From NCBI GenBank assembly GCA_022564545.1, contig JADFLG010000004.1, forward strand, positions 1 through 52,841: a stretch of DNA of 52,841 bases, read 5' to 3'. The stretch comes from Chloroflexota bacterium (GTDB lineage: Bacteria > Chloroflexota > Dehalococcoidia > Lucifugimonadales > Lucifugimonadaceae). Shown in pieces: positions 34,764-42,283 of this stretch. The translations under genes and the position numbers were made by a program. The notes beneath the pieces were generated by a model. It had not been told where the DNA came from. It ran no database searches and saw nothing but the letters and a program-made list of their open reading frames with translations. The first letter of the stretch is position 1; every line of letters starts with the position of its first letter.

Positions 34764-35166
34764 CGACTTTCGCCATAACGGCGTCCCCTCTTCCCGACCG
34801 TCGCGGTGGGACCGCGGCGCAAACCTCGCACCCCTTTCATTCTGAATCCCATTCGACTCCGCTCAGGGCAGGCAAGTTCAGAATAACAATGCAACAACGA
34901 ACTTCATCTTAGTGATGTCAACAGAGCCAACCTGATTCAGGATCCACGGCCAACAGGAAACAACCCCTCCGTCCGACCTGGCCAACCCTCAACCCGCCGG
35001 CGTCATTCATCCGCGCTGATCTGCCAGGCTGCCGTGGAGAAATTATCCGGTCTGCAGCCCGCAACGACCGGAACCTGCTCAATTTCGTGAAGACTGCATG
35101 GTAATCTGCGCCTGGAAATCACCGTCTGCGTGAGAATCATGCGAATTAATTCGGGATGAGGGAGCT
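34764..35166. other. 403-bp intergenic region with small repeats
   Basis: It has no gene. It holds a hairpin CGCGGT-GGG-ACCGCG (34802-34816) shortly after the dehydrogenase stop, without a T-tract. A dispersed repeat follows with ATTCTGAA/TTCAGAAT inverted ends around CATTCGACTCCGCTCAGGGC (about 34839-34887). A GGATGAGGGAG ribosome-binding stretch lies just before 35167. Confidence 0.55.
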
Positions 35167-35670
35167 ATGGACGCAGAGATCGTAATACTGAGACTTCTAC
35201 ATATCGTGCCCGGAGTTATCTGGGTCGGCAGCGCAGTATTCCTCGCATTCGTGCTTCAGCCAGCCCTCGCCAAAACCGGACCGCCTCATTCCGGCGCTCT
35301 CATGACCAACATGGTCAAGCCGTTATCAATTCTTTTGCATTCGACCGCCTGGTTAACCATGGTTGTCGGCGTCATCATGGCTTTCCGTGTTCGCGACCCG
35401 TTATTCGATTTTCTCTGGTCGACCAACTGGGGCACGATGATCTGGCTTGGTTTCCTGTTCGCTGTCGTTGGATATGCAATTGGGACCAGCGGTAGTTTGA
35501 GCAGCATGAAAGTGCTGAATATTGGCAGGAGTTTGGCCGGTCAGCCACCTTCCGCGGAACAGGCGGCCGAAATTGGGGCTCTTCAGAAGCGTGCGATGCT
35601 GCTCACGAAAATCGCAGCGCTGCTTGTTGTGGCCGCTGTCGTGACGATGGCTCTGGCACAACACGTCTAG
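35167..35670 (+). CDS. Four-helix membrane protein A (CopD/DUF-type, heme-like His motif)
   Basis: This 167-residue integral membrane protein has helices at about 8-30, 50-72, 82-105 and 142-164. The N-terminal RLLHIVPGVIWVGSA follows the L-H-x-x-x-x-x-x-W-x-G pattern seen in CopD-like and cytochrome-like membrane families. GAG-rich sequence precedes ATG 35167. It is followed 11 nt later by a paralog with the same helix order. Role unknown; a membrane redox or metal-transfer role is only suggested. Confidence 0.65.
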   Translation: MDAEIVILRLLHIVPGVIWVGSAVFLAFVLQPALAKTGPPHSGALMTNMVKPLSILLHSTAWLTMVVGVIMAFRVRDPLFDFLWSTNWGTMIWLGFLFAVVGYAIGTSGSLSSMKVLNIGRSLAGQPPSAEQAAEIGALQKRAMLLTKIAALLVVAAVVTMALAQHV

Positions 35671-35681
35671 ACAGGTTTGAA

Positions 35682-36200
35682 TTGGACCTCCCGCTCGTCA
35701 TTACCCGCCTCGTTCACATTATTTCGGGATCATTCTGGGTGGGAGCGGCCATCTACCTTGCTGTCCTGCTGGAACCGGGTATCAGGTCGGGTCCGGTTGA
35801 ACTAGAACGGCAACTCTTGCGCCGCACCAGCAAGCTGAACAGCCTCTGGATAACGAGCGCGGCCGTTCTCACTATCCTGTCGGGGTTCGCGTTGATATCC
35901 ATGACACCGGGACGCAGCATGGCCGATCTGGGCGAGCCCGGCTGGGGCACTATGATCTTGATCGGGCTTCTGGCCTCGCTCGCCGCTTTTTTTATTTCCG
36001 GGTTTGCCGGTATGGCGACGGCGAAGCTACGGCGAGCTTTTGAGTTTGCCAGCGACAATCCCGGTATTAATCTTGGGGCCACTCCGGAATCAGATCAGCA
36101 GGTTGCGAGCTTCCGTCGACGGCTATCGTTGCTGGGCTACCTGAACGCAGTGCTGGTCGTTGTCGCAGTCGGGTCGATGGCCATCGCACGCTTCGTCTAA
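35682..36200 (+). CDS. Four-helix membrane protein B, tandem paralog of A
   Basis: This 172-residue membrane protein repeats the plan of protein A: RLVHIISGSFWVGAAIYLAVLLEPG at the start, WGTMILIGL (A has WGTMIWLGF) and a final helix with a single-residue-matched VVAVGSMAIA (A has VAAVVTMALA). The start is TTG 35682. The pair presumably arose by duplication and may form a heterodimer. A repeat element begins right after its stop codon. Confidence 0.65.
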   Translation: MDLPLVITRLVHIISGSFWVGAAIYLAVLLEPGIRSGPVELERQLLRRTSKLNSLWITSAAVLTILSGFALISMTPGRSMADLGEPGWGTMILIGLLASLAAFFISGFAGMATAKLRRAFEFASDNPGINLGATPESDQQVASFRRRLSLLGYLNAVLVVVAVGSMAIARFV

Positions 36201-36385
36201 GAAACTCGCGACTCCCGCTCCTCGGGGAGACGGGTGCCCCGATGCAATCGGGGCGCGGGTGAGGGGATAGCTGCCTGGCAGGCACCACTCTTTCGACAGT
36301 CTCAGCCCCAGCGCCGACAGCATTCCACGTCAACCGCGCCCACAAGTGGGCACCCGTCTCCCGGGGGAGAAGGAAATGGCCACAC
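36201..36385. repeat. Dispersed palindromic repeat, head-to-head pair
   Basis: Left unit: CTCCTCGGGGAGACGGGT, tip GCCCCGATGCAATCGGGGC (36236-36254), GCGGGTGAGGGGATAG. Right unit, inverted: CCGCGCCCACAAGTGGGCAC (tip 36338-36351), CCGTCTCCCGGGGGAG. It sits between convergent genes. Confidence 0.75.
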
Positions 36386-36398
36386 CCGGGCGGTTCGG

Positions 36399-37121
36399 CT
36401 AAACGTACAGGCCCAGCTGGCCGCCGCCGAGCAGGAACAGGCTGGCCGGGTTGAGGCCAGGCGGGTCATCGGCAGTGCGGGCAGGGTCGAAGCTCGACAG
36501 CAGCCGAAAGCCCTCTGCCGAATATCGCCCGCCAATTCGCTGTGCGGCCTGTGAGCCACGCAGTATCCGTTCAGAGCCCCAGAACTCGCGTTGTGTCACC
36601 GGAGATTCCGAAGATGAGGGCAAAGGTGAAATCTCGACTGCAAATGGCGCCTCGTCCACGTCGTACTCACCGACTACGAGATCGCCGGCGCCAGGGTCGT
36701 CGATGGCGGAATCAATTGAACCGGGCGCCCGCGAGTTCTGTGATTTCTGACGGGCTTCCCTGATCTGGCGCGATGTGCCCGATACGACATGCATATGTGC
36801 ATGGGCCTGGCTCTGGTGTGCGACACGCCCGAAGTTGGAGATCACCCGGTAGCCATCGCCGCCGCAGTGTTGATCGCCCATCCTGACGGCCAGTGACGCA
36901 GCATCGACGAGCACCTGCGAAGACCAGAACTCCGTCTGGGTCATGTGCTGAGTTGGGACGATCAGCAGCATCACGCGCGCCCACTTCAGTTGATTGTGAA
37001 AGCAAGCGACTGTTGCACCTGGCGCACTGGCATCTGGACGTACTTCAAAGCGCGCATTGGTGTCTCCCGCAACGATCGCGCAAAAAACACAGTCACCAGA
37101 CTCAGACAACTCAAAGGTCAC
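36399..37121 (-). CDS. HIT-family protein with a second, degenerate HIT-like repeat
   Basis: This 240-residue protein has a complete HIT domain first: zinc-type CVFC (C11, C14) and the histidine triad H107-A-H109-M-H111-VV. The second half repeats it: TQTEFWSSQ (61-69) pairs with TQREFWGSE (176-184), and GGDGYRVISNFG pairs with SAEGFRLLSSFD. The triad segment is replaced by LNPASLFLL, so the second domain should be inactive. Start GTG 37121 overlaps the stop of the AAA+ gene (GTGA). HIT proteins hydrolyse nucleotide phosphoramidates or similar; a role beside replication genes is inferred only. Confidence 0.8.
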   Translation of the reverse strand: MTFELSESGDCVFCAIVAGDTNARFEVRPDASAPGATVACFHNQLKWARVMLLIVPTQHMTQTEFWSSQVLVDAASLAVRMGDQHCGGDGYRVISNFGRVAHQSQAHAHMHVVSGTSRQIREARQKSQNSRAPGSIDSAIDDPGAGDLVVGEYDVDEAPFAVEISPLPSSSESPVTQREFWGSERILRGSQAAQRIGGRYSAEGFRLLSSFDPARTADDPPGLNPASLFLLGGGQLGLYV

Positions 37122-38560
37122 CTGCGCGATGACTTCCCGCGGGACGCCCTGGGCCTGGGGGTCGCCCCCCGGTGCCGGAAGTCGGGCGCCGACAGGTAGC
37201 GTTCTGCGACGACATTGGCGTCACTGAGCCTCGACACGATCGCCTCTGAATACCGGGTCGTAATCCGAGCCTCCGAATCACCGATAGTCTCAAGCGCAGT
37301 GCGGCTGGTGAACACTGTCGGCATCATCGAATCGTGTCTGTGCACGATCAGTTGGTACAGTTTTTCTTCCGCCCACGCTGTCGAGACTTCGGCCCCGAGG
37401 TCGTCAAGCACGAGGACTTCCACATCGCGCACCAGGCCGAACGTGTGATCGAACGTCTTGCTCCCGGTCGGTCCATATGAGCGGCGGAGGTCGTCTAGCA
37501 GGTCCGGCACGAACCTGAACAGGACCTCACGACCCTGCTCGATGCACTCGCCCACGACGGCTGCGGCGAGGTGTGTTTTGCCAACACCCGTCGGGCCCGC
37601 AAGGTAGAGCCAGCCAGAAGGGTGCTCGGCGAAGACCTTCGCCGCGTCGTAGGCCTCGGCGAGAGACCGTTTTTGCGCTGCCGTCGCGCCTGCCGCACCT
37701 CGTTTTGTGAAACTGTCGAAAGTCATCGTCTCGGCGAGGCGGAGTCCCAGGCCTGAATCACGCCCGTCTGGCGTTCCGCTGCCGGCCTTGATGTGCACGA
37801 CCGTCGAGAAATAAGGATCGCCGAGCCTCGTGCGGAGCCGGTCGCCCAGTTCTGCAAATGGAATACCGGTTGTGACCATGGTTGGGAGTCGCCGGTTGTA
37901 GCGGTGTGTGAGAATTTGATCCAGTTTTTCATCAGCCCACGGGGTAGGCGATTGTGCTCCCAGGTCGTCGAGGATCAGGATTGGCGCTTCGATGGCCTGC
38001 AGGAAAATCTGGTCATACCGCGCACCAACAGCCGGGTCGAAGGCCGATCGCAAATGATCGAGCAGGTCGGGCACAGACACGAACCGGACCGGTTGGCCGG
38101 CCTCGACCAGTGCGTTGCCGACTCCGGCCGCAAGGTGTGTTTTCCCGGTGCCTGACGGGCCCGACAGCACCAGCCAGCCCTGCCGGTCGGTCACAAATCG
38201 TTGGGCCGCGTGGTATGCCTCCCTGAAGCTCGACGGGTCCGAGTAGGTGTCGCGAGTCCCCAGCTCGATCGTGTCGAACGTCAGTCGCTCGAGCGGTCCC
38301 AGGTCCGAATACTGCCTGATCCGGTCGGATGAGGTGACGCCCCAGACTCGCTCCTGGCACTGACATGGGACGACCGTCCGGGCCGATGCCGGCGAATTCT
38401 CGTCAGGCGCCACAACGAACCACCGCTTGTCGTCGCAGATGTCGCAGTGGACCTCGGCGTTAATGAGATCCTCTGGCTCGCTGTCGCTTGAGGTACTCCT
38501 CGTAGAACTCGTCTGACCGATCCTCTTGAAGATCTCGTCGAGCGGTTCCATCCCCTTCAT
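37118..38560 (-). CDS. Tandem double-AAA+ helicase-loader-like protein (DnaC/DnaI/IstB type)
   Basis: This 480-residue protein has an N-terminal zinc-type CDIC...CQC (C39, C42, C66, C68) like DnaI-type loaders. Two full ATPase modules follow: Walker A GPSGTGKTH (134-142) with Walker B ILILDDLG (194-201), and GPTGVGKTH (322-330) with VLVLDDLGAE (382-391). Both modules begin with a (L/M)TFD segment and share VPDLLDxLR, WAxEKL and HR. Usual loaders have one. ATG 38560 has AGGAG 7 nt upstream and lies 101 nt inside the DnaD-like gene, in another frame. It probably loads DnaB, whose gene is just upstream. Confidence 0.85.
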   Translation of the reverse strand: MKGMEPLDEIFKRIGQTSSTRSTSSDSEPEDLINAEVHCDICDDKRWFVVAPDENSPASARTVVPCQCQERVWGVTSSDRIRQYSDLGPLERLTFDTIELGTRDTYSDPSSFREAYHAAQRFVTDRQGWLVLSGPSGTGKTHLAAGVGNALVEAGQPVRFVSVPDLLDHLRSAFDPAVGARYDQIFLQAIEAPILILDDLGAQSPTPWADEKLDQILTHRYNRRLPTMVTTGIPFAELGDRLRTRLGDPYFSTVVHIKAGSGTPDGRDSGLGLRLAETMTFDSFTKRGAAGATAAQKRSLAEAYDAAKVFAEHPSGWLYLAGPTGVGKTHLAAAVVGECIEQGREVLFRFVPDLLDDLRRSYGPTGSKTFDHTFGLVRDVEVLVLDDLGAEVSTAWAEEKLYQLIVHRHDSMMPTVFTSRTALETIGDSEARITTRYSEAIVSRLSDANVVAERYLSAPDFRHRGATPRPRASRGKSSRR

Positions 38561-39230
38561 TTTCCAGCTCCTCGGGTCTGCCTTCGATCGCCCATCGGCG
38601 AAGGATTGCGGCAATGTAATTCCAGCTCCGTACGTTCGCTCCGGCTGCCGTGCGAATTGCCAGCAGGACCTCGTCCTCAGGGTGTTCTTCCAGCGCGGTG
38701 CGAATATTTTCGGCCACCACCGGCGTAACCGGCGCGATGTTTTGTTCGTAGGACGTTATGGCGCTCAACTTTGGGAGGGCAGCGTCTGTGTCAGGCCATG
38801 TTTCAAGCCGACTGCCAGATTTGCCGGGCTTGCTTGCCGCAGGGTCGATGCCCTGCCGCACAAGTGCACGTCTGACAGGCTCGGTATTCAGATAGATACG
38901 TTCGCCTGCCGAACTGGCGCCCGAACTCCCCGGGTTGTCCGGGGCCACTCGAATCAGTAAGACCCCACGTTCTGAAGCGGCTTCGAGCGCTGCGTCGACT
39001 ACGGCTTCAAGTTTGTCTCCTGATGCACCTAACATGGATGCCACCGTGCGGTCGGAATAGAGTTCATCGCGTGCGATCGAAGAAGGCACTTTTCGCTGCC
39101 GGTGCAGGGCGTGGATGACACGCAAGACCACCTTCAGTTCGTCAAGGGAGTCGATCTCTTCGAGCAGCGATGCCAGGAGCGGGTCTGGTACCGGCGTGAA
39201 CTGGACCCCGCGTGGGAATCCGCCGCTCAC
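38460..39230 (-). CDS. DnaD-domain replication protein
   Basis: This 256-residue protein has an N-terminal winged-helix-like region (LASLLEEIDSLDELKVVLRVIHALHR; SIARDEL) and a C-terminal DnaB_2/DnaD domain, YEQNIAPVTPVVAENI...NVRSWNYIAAILRRW, of the YxxxIxxx...W type. GTG 39230 is chosen because it overlaps the dnaB stop (GTGA) and gives a sensible N-terminus; the open frame to 39434 runs over dnaB and looks non-coding. DnaD/DnaB(Bs)-type proteins remodel origin DNA and recruit helicase with a loader, matching its place between dnaB and the AAA+ gene. Confidence 0.8.
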   Translation of the reverse strand: MSGGFPRGVQFTPVPDPLLASLLEEIDSLDELKVVLRVIHALHRQRKVPSSIARDELYSDRTVASMLGASGDKLEAVVDAALEAASERGVLLIRVAPDNPGSSGASSAGERIYLNTEPVRRALVRQGIDPAASKPGKSGSRLETWPDTDAALPKLSAITSYEQNIAPVTPVVAENIRTALEEHPEDEVLLAIRTAAGANVRSWNYIAAILRRWAIEGRPEELENEGDGTARRDLQEDRSDEFYEEYLKRQRARGSH

Positions 39231-40657
39231 CGCGCTACTCCGGGTCCGACAGCGCCAGCGGTACCGGCTGCGTAACTCGGTGCTGATTGGGCCCGGTACG
39301 GCAACTCCTCGAAAATTCCGATCGAGTCCTGGACCTTCATGTCGACTTCGTCCGTGGGGCCGTTTCTGTGTTTCGCAATTATCAGGGTGGCTCGGTCCCG
39401 CGGGAACGGTCTGCCCTGGCTGGTCTTTTCCCACTCTTCCTGAGACGTGAACTTTTCCTCCCGGTGGATGAACATCACGATATCGGCGTCCTGCTCGATC
39501 GATCCCGATTCACGCAGGTCGGAAAGCATCGGGCGGTGCGAGGCGCGGTGCTCGATGGCACGGCTGAGCTGCGATATCGCCAGGACAGGGATCTGCAAAT
39601 CCCGGGCCATCCCCTTCATGTGCCGGGAGATTTCTGAAACCTCCTGGGCACGGTTTCCTTCGCGGCTGCCGGTTCCGCCGTCGATAAGCTGCATGTAGTC
39701 GACCACCAGGAAATCCAGGCCGTGCGTCATTTGCAGACGGCGCGCCTTGCCGCGCATTTCTGCGACGGTCTGAAACGGCGTATCGTCTATAAATATCTGC
39801 AGGTCGGAAAGAAATCCGATCGAGTCGATCACCTTGTCTTCTTCGCTCGACGATTGCAGGATGCGGTTCCTGATCTTTTGCATGTTCACGCCGGACTGAG
39901 TGGCGAGCAGCCTCATGGCTATCTGCTCGCTCCCCATCTCTAACGAAAAAATTCCAACTTTGTTCTTGGCCTTCGCCGCGTGGAGAGTGAAATTCAGCCC
40001 CAGCATCGACTTGCCGACCGACGGGCGGGCTGCCAGAACGATCATGTCCGACCGTTGGAGGCCCCCCACCAGTAGTTTGTCGAGACGCTCAAAACCGGTG
40101 ACAATCGGCGATGTACCTTGCTGGCCGTCGATCTGATCAAGCGGTGACGATTCCTGAAGATACGGGAGGAGCGATTCGGACAACGGCGCAAAATCTCTTG
40201 TTTGCGATCCCTGCCGGATGCTGAACAGCGCGTCTTCGGCGGCGGACAGCGCGTCATCGACGTCGGGGTCGTCCCTGTAGCCGATGTCGGCGATGTCGGC
40301 TGCTGCGGCGATAAGCCTGCGCATCGTGGCGGTACGGCGCACAAGGTTGGCATAGTGCCTGATGTGGACCGAGGTCGGGGTGACCGATACCAGGTGCGAC
40401 AGGTACGCCGGACCCCCCACATCCTCAAGGACCCCGCGGTTCTCCAGTTCATGGGTGATGGTGACCTGGTTAATCGCCTCGTTTCGCTGGAACAGATCGT
40501 TGCAGGCCTCGAAGCAATGACGATTGATCTCGCGATAGAAATCATCAGCCGAAAGATAGCCTGCGATCTGGGTGATCGTCGTGCCATCAATCAGGATGGA
40601 ACCGAGTACGGATTCCTCGGCGTTCAGGTCGTGTGGGGGGAGTCGGTCGGCTTGCAT
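39227..40657 (-). CDS. dnaB: Replicative DNA helicase DnaB
   Basis: This 476-residue hexameric helicase acts at the replication fork. An N-terminal domain (LPPHDLNAEESVLGSILID...) leads to the RecA-like C-terminal domain with Walker A AARPSVGKSMLGL, Walker B FLVVDYMQLIDG, and motifs AISQLSRAIEHR and LRESGSIEQDADIV. There is no intein. ATG 40657 lies about 80 bp from two DnaA boxes. Upstream rplI is separated by a terminator, so dnaB heads its own operon with the DnaD-like, AAA+ and HIT genes. Confidence 0.97.
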   Translation of the reverse strand: MQADRLPPHDLNAEESVLGSILIDGTTITQIAGYLSADDFYREINRHCFEACNDLFQRNEAINQVTITHELENRGVLEDVGGPAYLSHLVSVTPTSVHIRHYANLVRRTATMRRLIAAAADIADIGYRDDPDVDDALSAAEDALFSIRQGSQTRDFAPLSESLLPYLQESSPLDQIDGQQGTSPIVTGFERLDKLLVGGLQRSDMIVLAARPSVGKSMLGLNFTLHAAKAKNKVGIFSLEMGSEQIAMRLLATQSGVNMQKIRNRILQSSSEEDKVIDSIGFLSDLQIFIDDTPFQTVAEMRGKARRLQMTHGLDFLVVDYMQLIDGGTGSREGNRAQEVSEISRHMKGMARDLQIPVLAISQLSRAIEHRASHRPMLSDLRESGSIEQDADIVMFIHREEKFTSQEEWEKTSQGRPFPRDRATLIIAKHRNGPTDEVDMKVQDSIGIFEELPYRAQSAPSYAAGTAGAVGPGVAR

Positions 40658-40728
40658 TGGGTGACGCGCAATATACAGGCCCGGCGGCGCGGATTAGAAG
40701 CGCGAACGGCAGGATATTTCAGACGAAG

Positions 40729-40747
40729 TTATCCACAAATATCCACA
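40729..40747 (+). promoter_or_regulatory. Two phased DnaA boxes upstream of dnaB
   Basis: TTATCCACA (40729-40737) is the perfect consensus 9-mer. ATATCCACA (40739-40747) matches 8/9 in the same orientation exactly 10 bp on, about one helical turn. They lie in the 142-bp gap between the rplI terminator and dnaB. DnaA control of the helicase operon, or part of an origin, are the two readings. Confidence 0.6.
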
Positions 40748-40798
40748 TTTCCCCCCAACTCAGTTCAAGTTGGAAAGTTGCTGAAAATTCCAGCCGTG

Positions 40799-40836
40799 AA
40801 AAACATCCGCCGGGACTGTAGCGCTCCGGGCGGATG
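40799..40836 (-). terminator. Intrinsic terminator between rplI and dnaB
   Basis: On the minus strand, CATCCGCC (complement of 40836-40829) pairs with GGCGGATG (40811-40804), with further GGA/TCC pairing inside, and TTTTT follows at 40803-40799. It ends the rplI transcript 28 nt after the stop codon. Confidence 0.75.
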
Positions 40837-40863
40837 AGGTTTCAACTAATGGTCGCTGGACAA

Positions 40864-41613
40864 TTATTCGGATTTTTCTTCCGATGCTTCTTCTGACTCT
40901 TTGGCATCTTCAGACTCGGATCGAGAATTGCTTTCATCTGCAGTTTCATCAGATTCACTCTCGTCCGCCGCTTCACCGGACTCAGACTCGGATTCGGATT
41001 CGTCGTCAGATTCTTCGGACTCCTCAGACTCTCCGGAAGCCTCGGCGTCGATCCTGGCCTCGGCCGCGGCCAGGACATCTTCAAACGAGGGGTCGAGAAT
41101 ATTTTTGTCTTCTTCAACGATCAGGTCAGAAACTTCTTCCAGCTGCTTGTTCAACTCGACCGAAGCGTCGTCGGCTACGACTTCCACTACCAGCGTGGCT
41201 GAAACGCCCTCGACCAGCCTGGCGGGTATCTTGTAGTCGCCGACCGCACGGATCGGGGCAGGGATTTGAATTCCCTTGCGGTCGATTTCCCGTCCCGTCA
41301 TTCTGGCAAGCTCGGCGGCGATCATCGTGTTGGTTACGGACCCGTACAGCCGGCCCGTCGGACCGGTGCGGACCTCAATTCGTACCTTCTCATCTTGAAG
41401 GGCGTCGGCGACGTCCTGCCATTCCCTGGCTTCCTGGAGTCGGCGGTCATCAGCTTGCTGGCGCAAGCCGGCAGCGCGTCGCAACTCGTGTTCGGTTGCC
41501 TGAACCGCAAAACCCTGCGGGATCAGGTAGTTTCGTGCGAAGCCATTCTTGACTTCCTTCACGTCGCCGGCGCGCGCCCTGGGACGTACGTCCTGCAGAA
41601 ATAGAACTTTCAC
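40864..41613 (-). CDS. rplI: 50S ribosomal protein L9 with long acidic C-terminal tail
   Basis: Residues 1-150 are a normal L9: N-domain MKVLFLQDVRPRARAGDVKE with GFARNYLIPQGFAV, connecting helix, and C-domain GRLYGSVTNTMIAAELA...RAVGDYKIPARLVEGV. The protein is 249 residues, against about 150 usually. The extra part ends in a tail (about 190-249) made almost only of Glu, Ser, Asp and Ala. It lies in the usual place upstream of dnaB, but rpsF, ssb and rpsR are not beside it. Confidence 0.93.
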   Translation of the reverse strand: MKVLFLQDVRPRARAGDVKEVKNGFARNYLIPQGFAVQATEHELRRAAGLRQQADDRRLQEAREWQDVADALQDEKVRIEVRTGPTGRLYGSVTNTMIAAELARMTGREIDRKGIQIPAPIRAVGDYKIPARLVEGVSATLVVEVVADDASVELNKQLEEVSDLIVEEDKNILDPSFEDVLAAAEARIDAEASGESEESEESDDESESESESGEAADESESDETADESNSRSESEDAKESEEASEEKSE

Positions 41614-42283
41614 TTGTTCATCACCTTATGTGTCCGGCGGTAGGTTTTGCGCTGAATTACGGCGGACCGGCATGCCGGCCCAGCCCCCGCCCCGACGCAG
41701 CCGCGCATTACGCGACTGCCGCTACACTTCCTGAGCCAGTTTTTGGGCCAGTTGTTGTCCGGTGCGAATAATTTTGCCCGGGCACACACCCGGTTAATCG
41801 CGGCCTAACAGAATAAAGGTACATCAAGACCGCAACGCGAGCCACAATCTGCCAGGACCTGATAGAAGTCAGGTCGTTGGCCCACGTCTGATGTTTTCAG
41901 GGTTTGTCGGAGCCGTGTTTTGATTTATGTTTCGGGCTGCCAGATACATCGATTACACAAACACCGTGGTATGCCCCGCGGAGCTTGCGCATGCGCCCGG
42001 GCGTTCAAAAGTGCTACCTTGACACGCCCGGCGACTGACACATCGCGCGCTCGACATTTCGTCATCTGCACGTGTCGTATCTCATCTCGACTTACAACCC
42101 ACTCAACTGACTATTCTCGCCCGGCGGCTAACGCCGTGGCGTGGCCCCCGGAGCTTGCACAAGCACACGGGGACGCATATCCACCCGGTGCAAAATACAG
42201 AAACGGGTCGCCATGCAAGTGCCGACCGCGAAGAAAATTGCAAAAGCTTTCGCGACGCCGAACCCCGAACTGGAGACCAGACA
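41614..42283. other. 670-bp intergenic region upstream of rplI and of the SMP-30 gene
   Basis: No gene is convincing here, though open frames exist. It contains the palindrome CCGGCATGCCGG (about 41668-41679) and a hairpin GACCTGA-TAGAAG-TCAGGTC (about 41858-41877). An imperfect 41-nt direct repeat (about 41963-42003 and 42131-42171, roughly 75% identical) shares CGGAGCTTGC. Promoters for both flanking genes should lie here but I cannot place them. Confidence 0.5.

Noticed and set aside
37118-38560. IS21-type IstB helper ATPase
   Set aside because: No istA transposase or element ends nearby; the gene is coupled to dnaB and a DnaD-like gene and has an N-terminal Cys cluster.
41614-42283. Possible tRNA or small RNA gene in the long gap beside rplI
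   Set aside because: I found no cloverleaf with T-loop and anticodon arm; only short hairpins are present.
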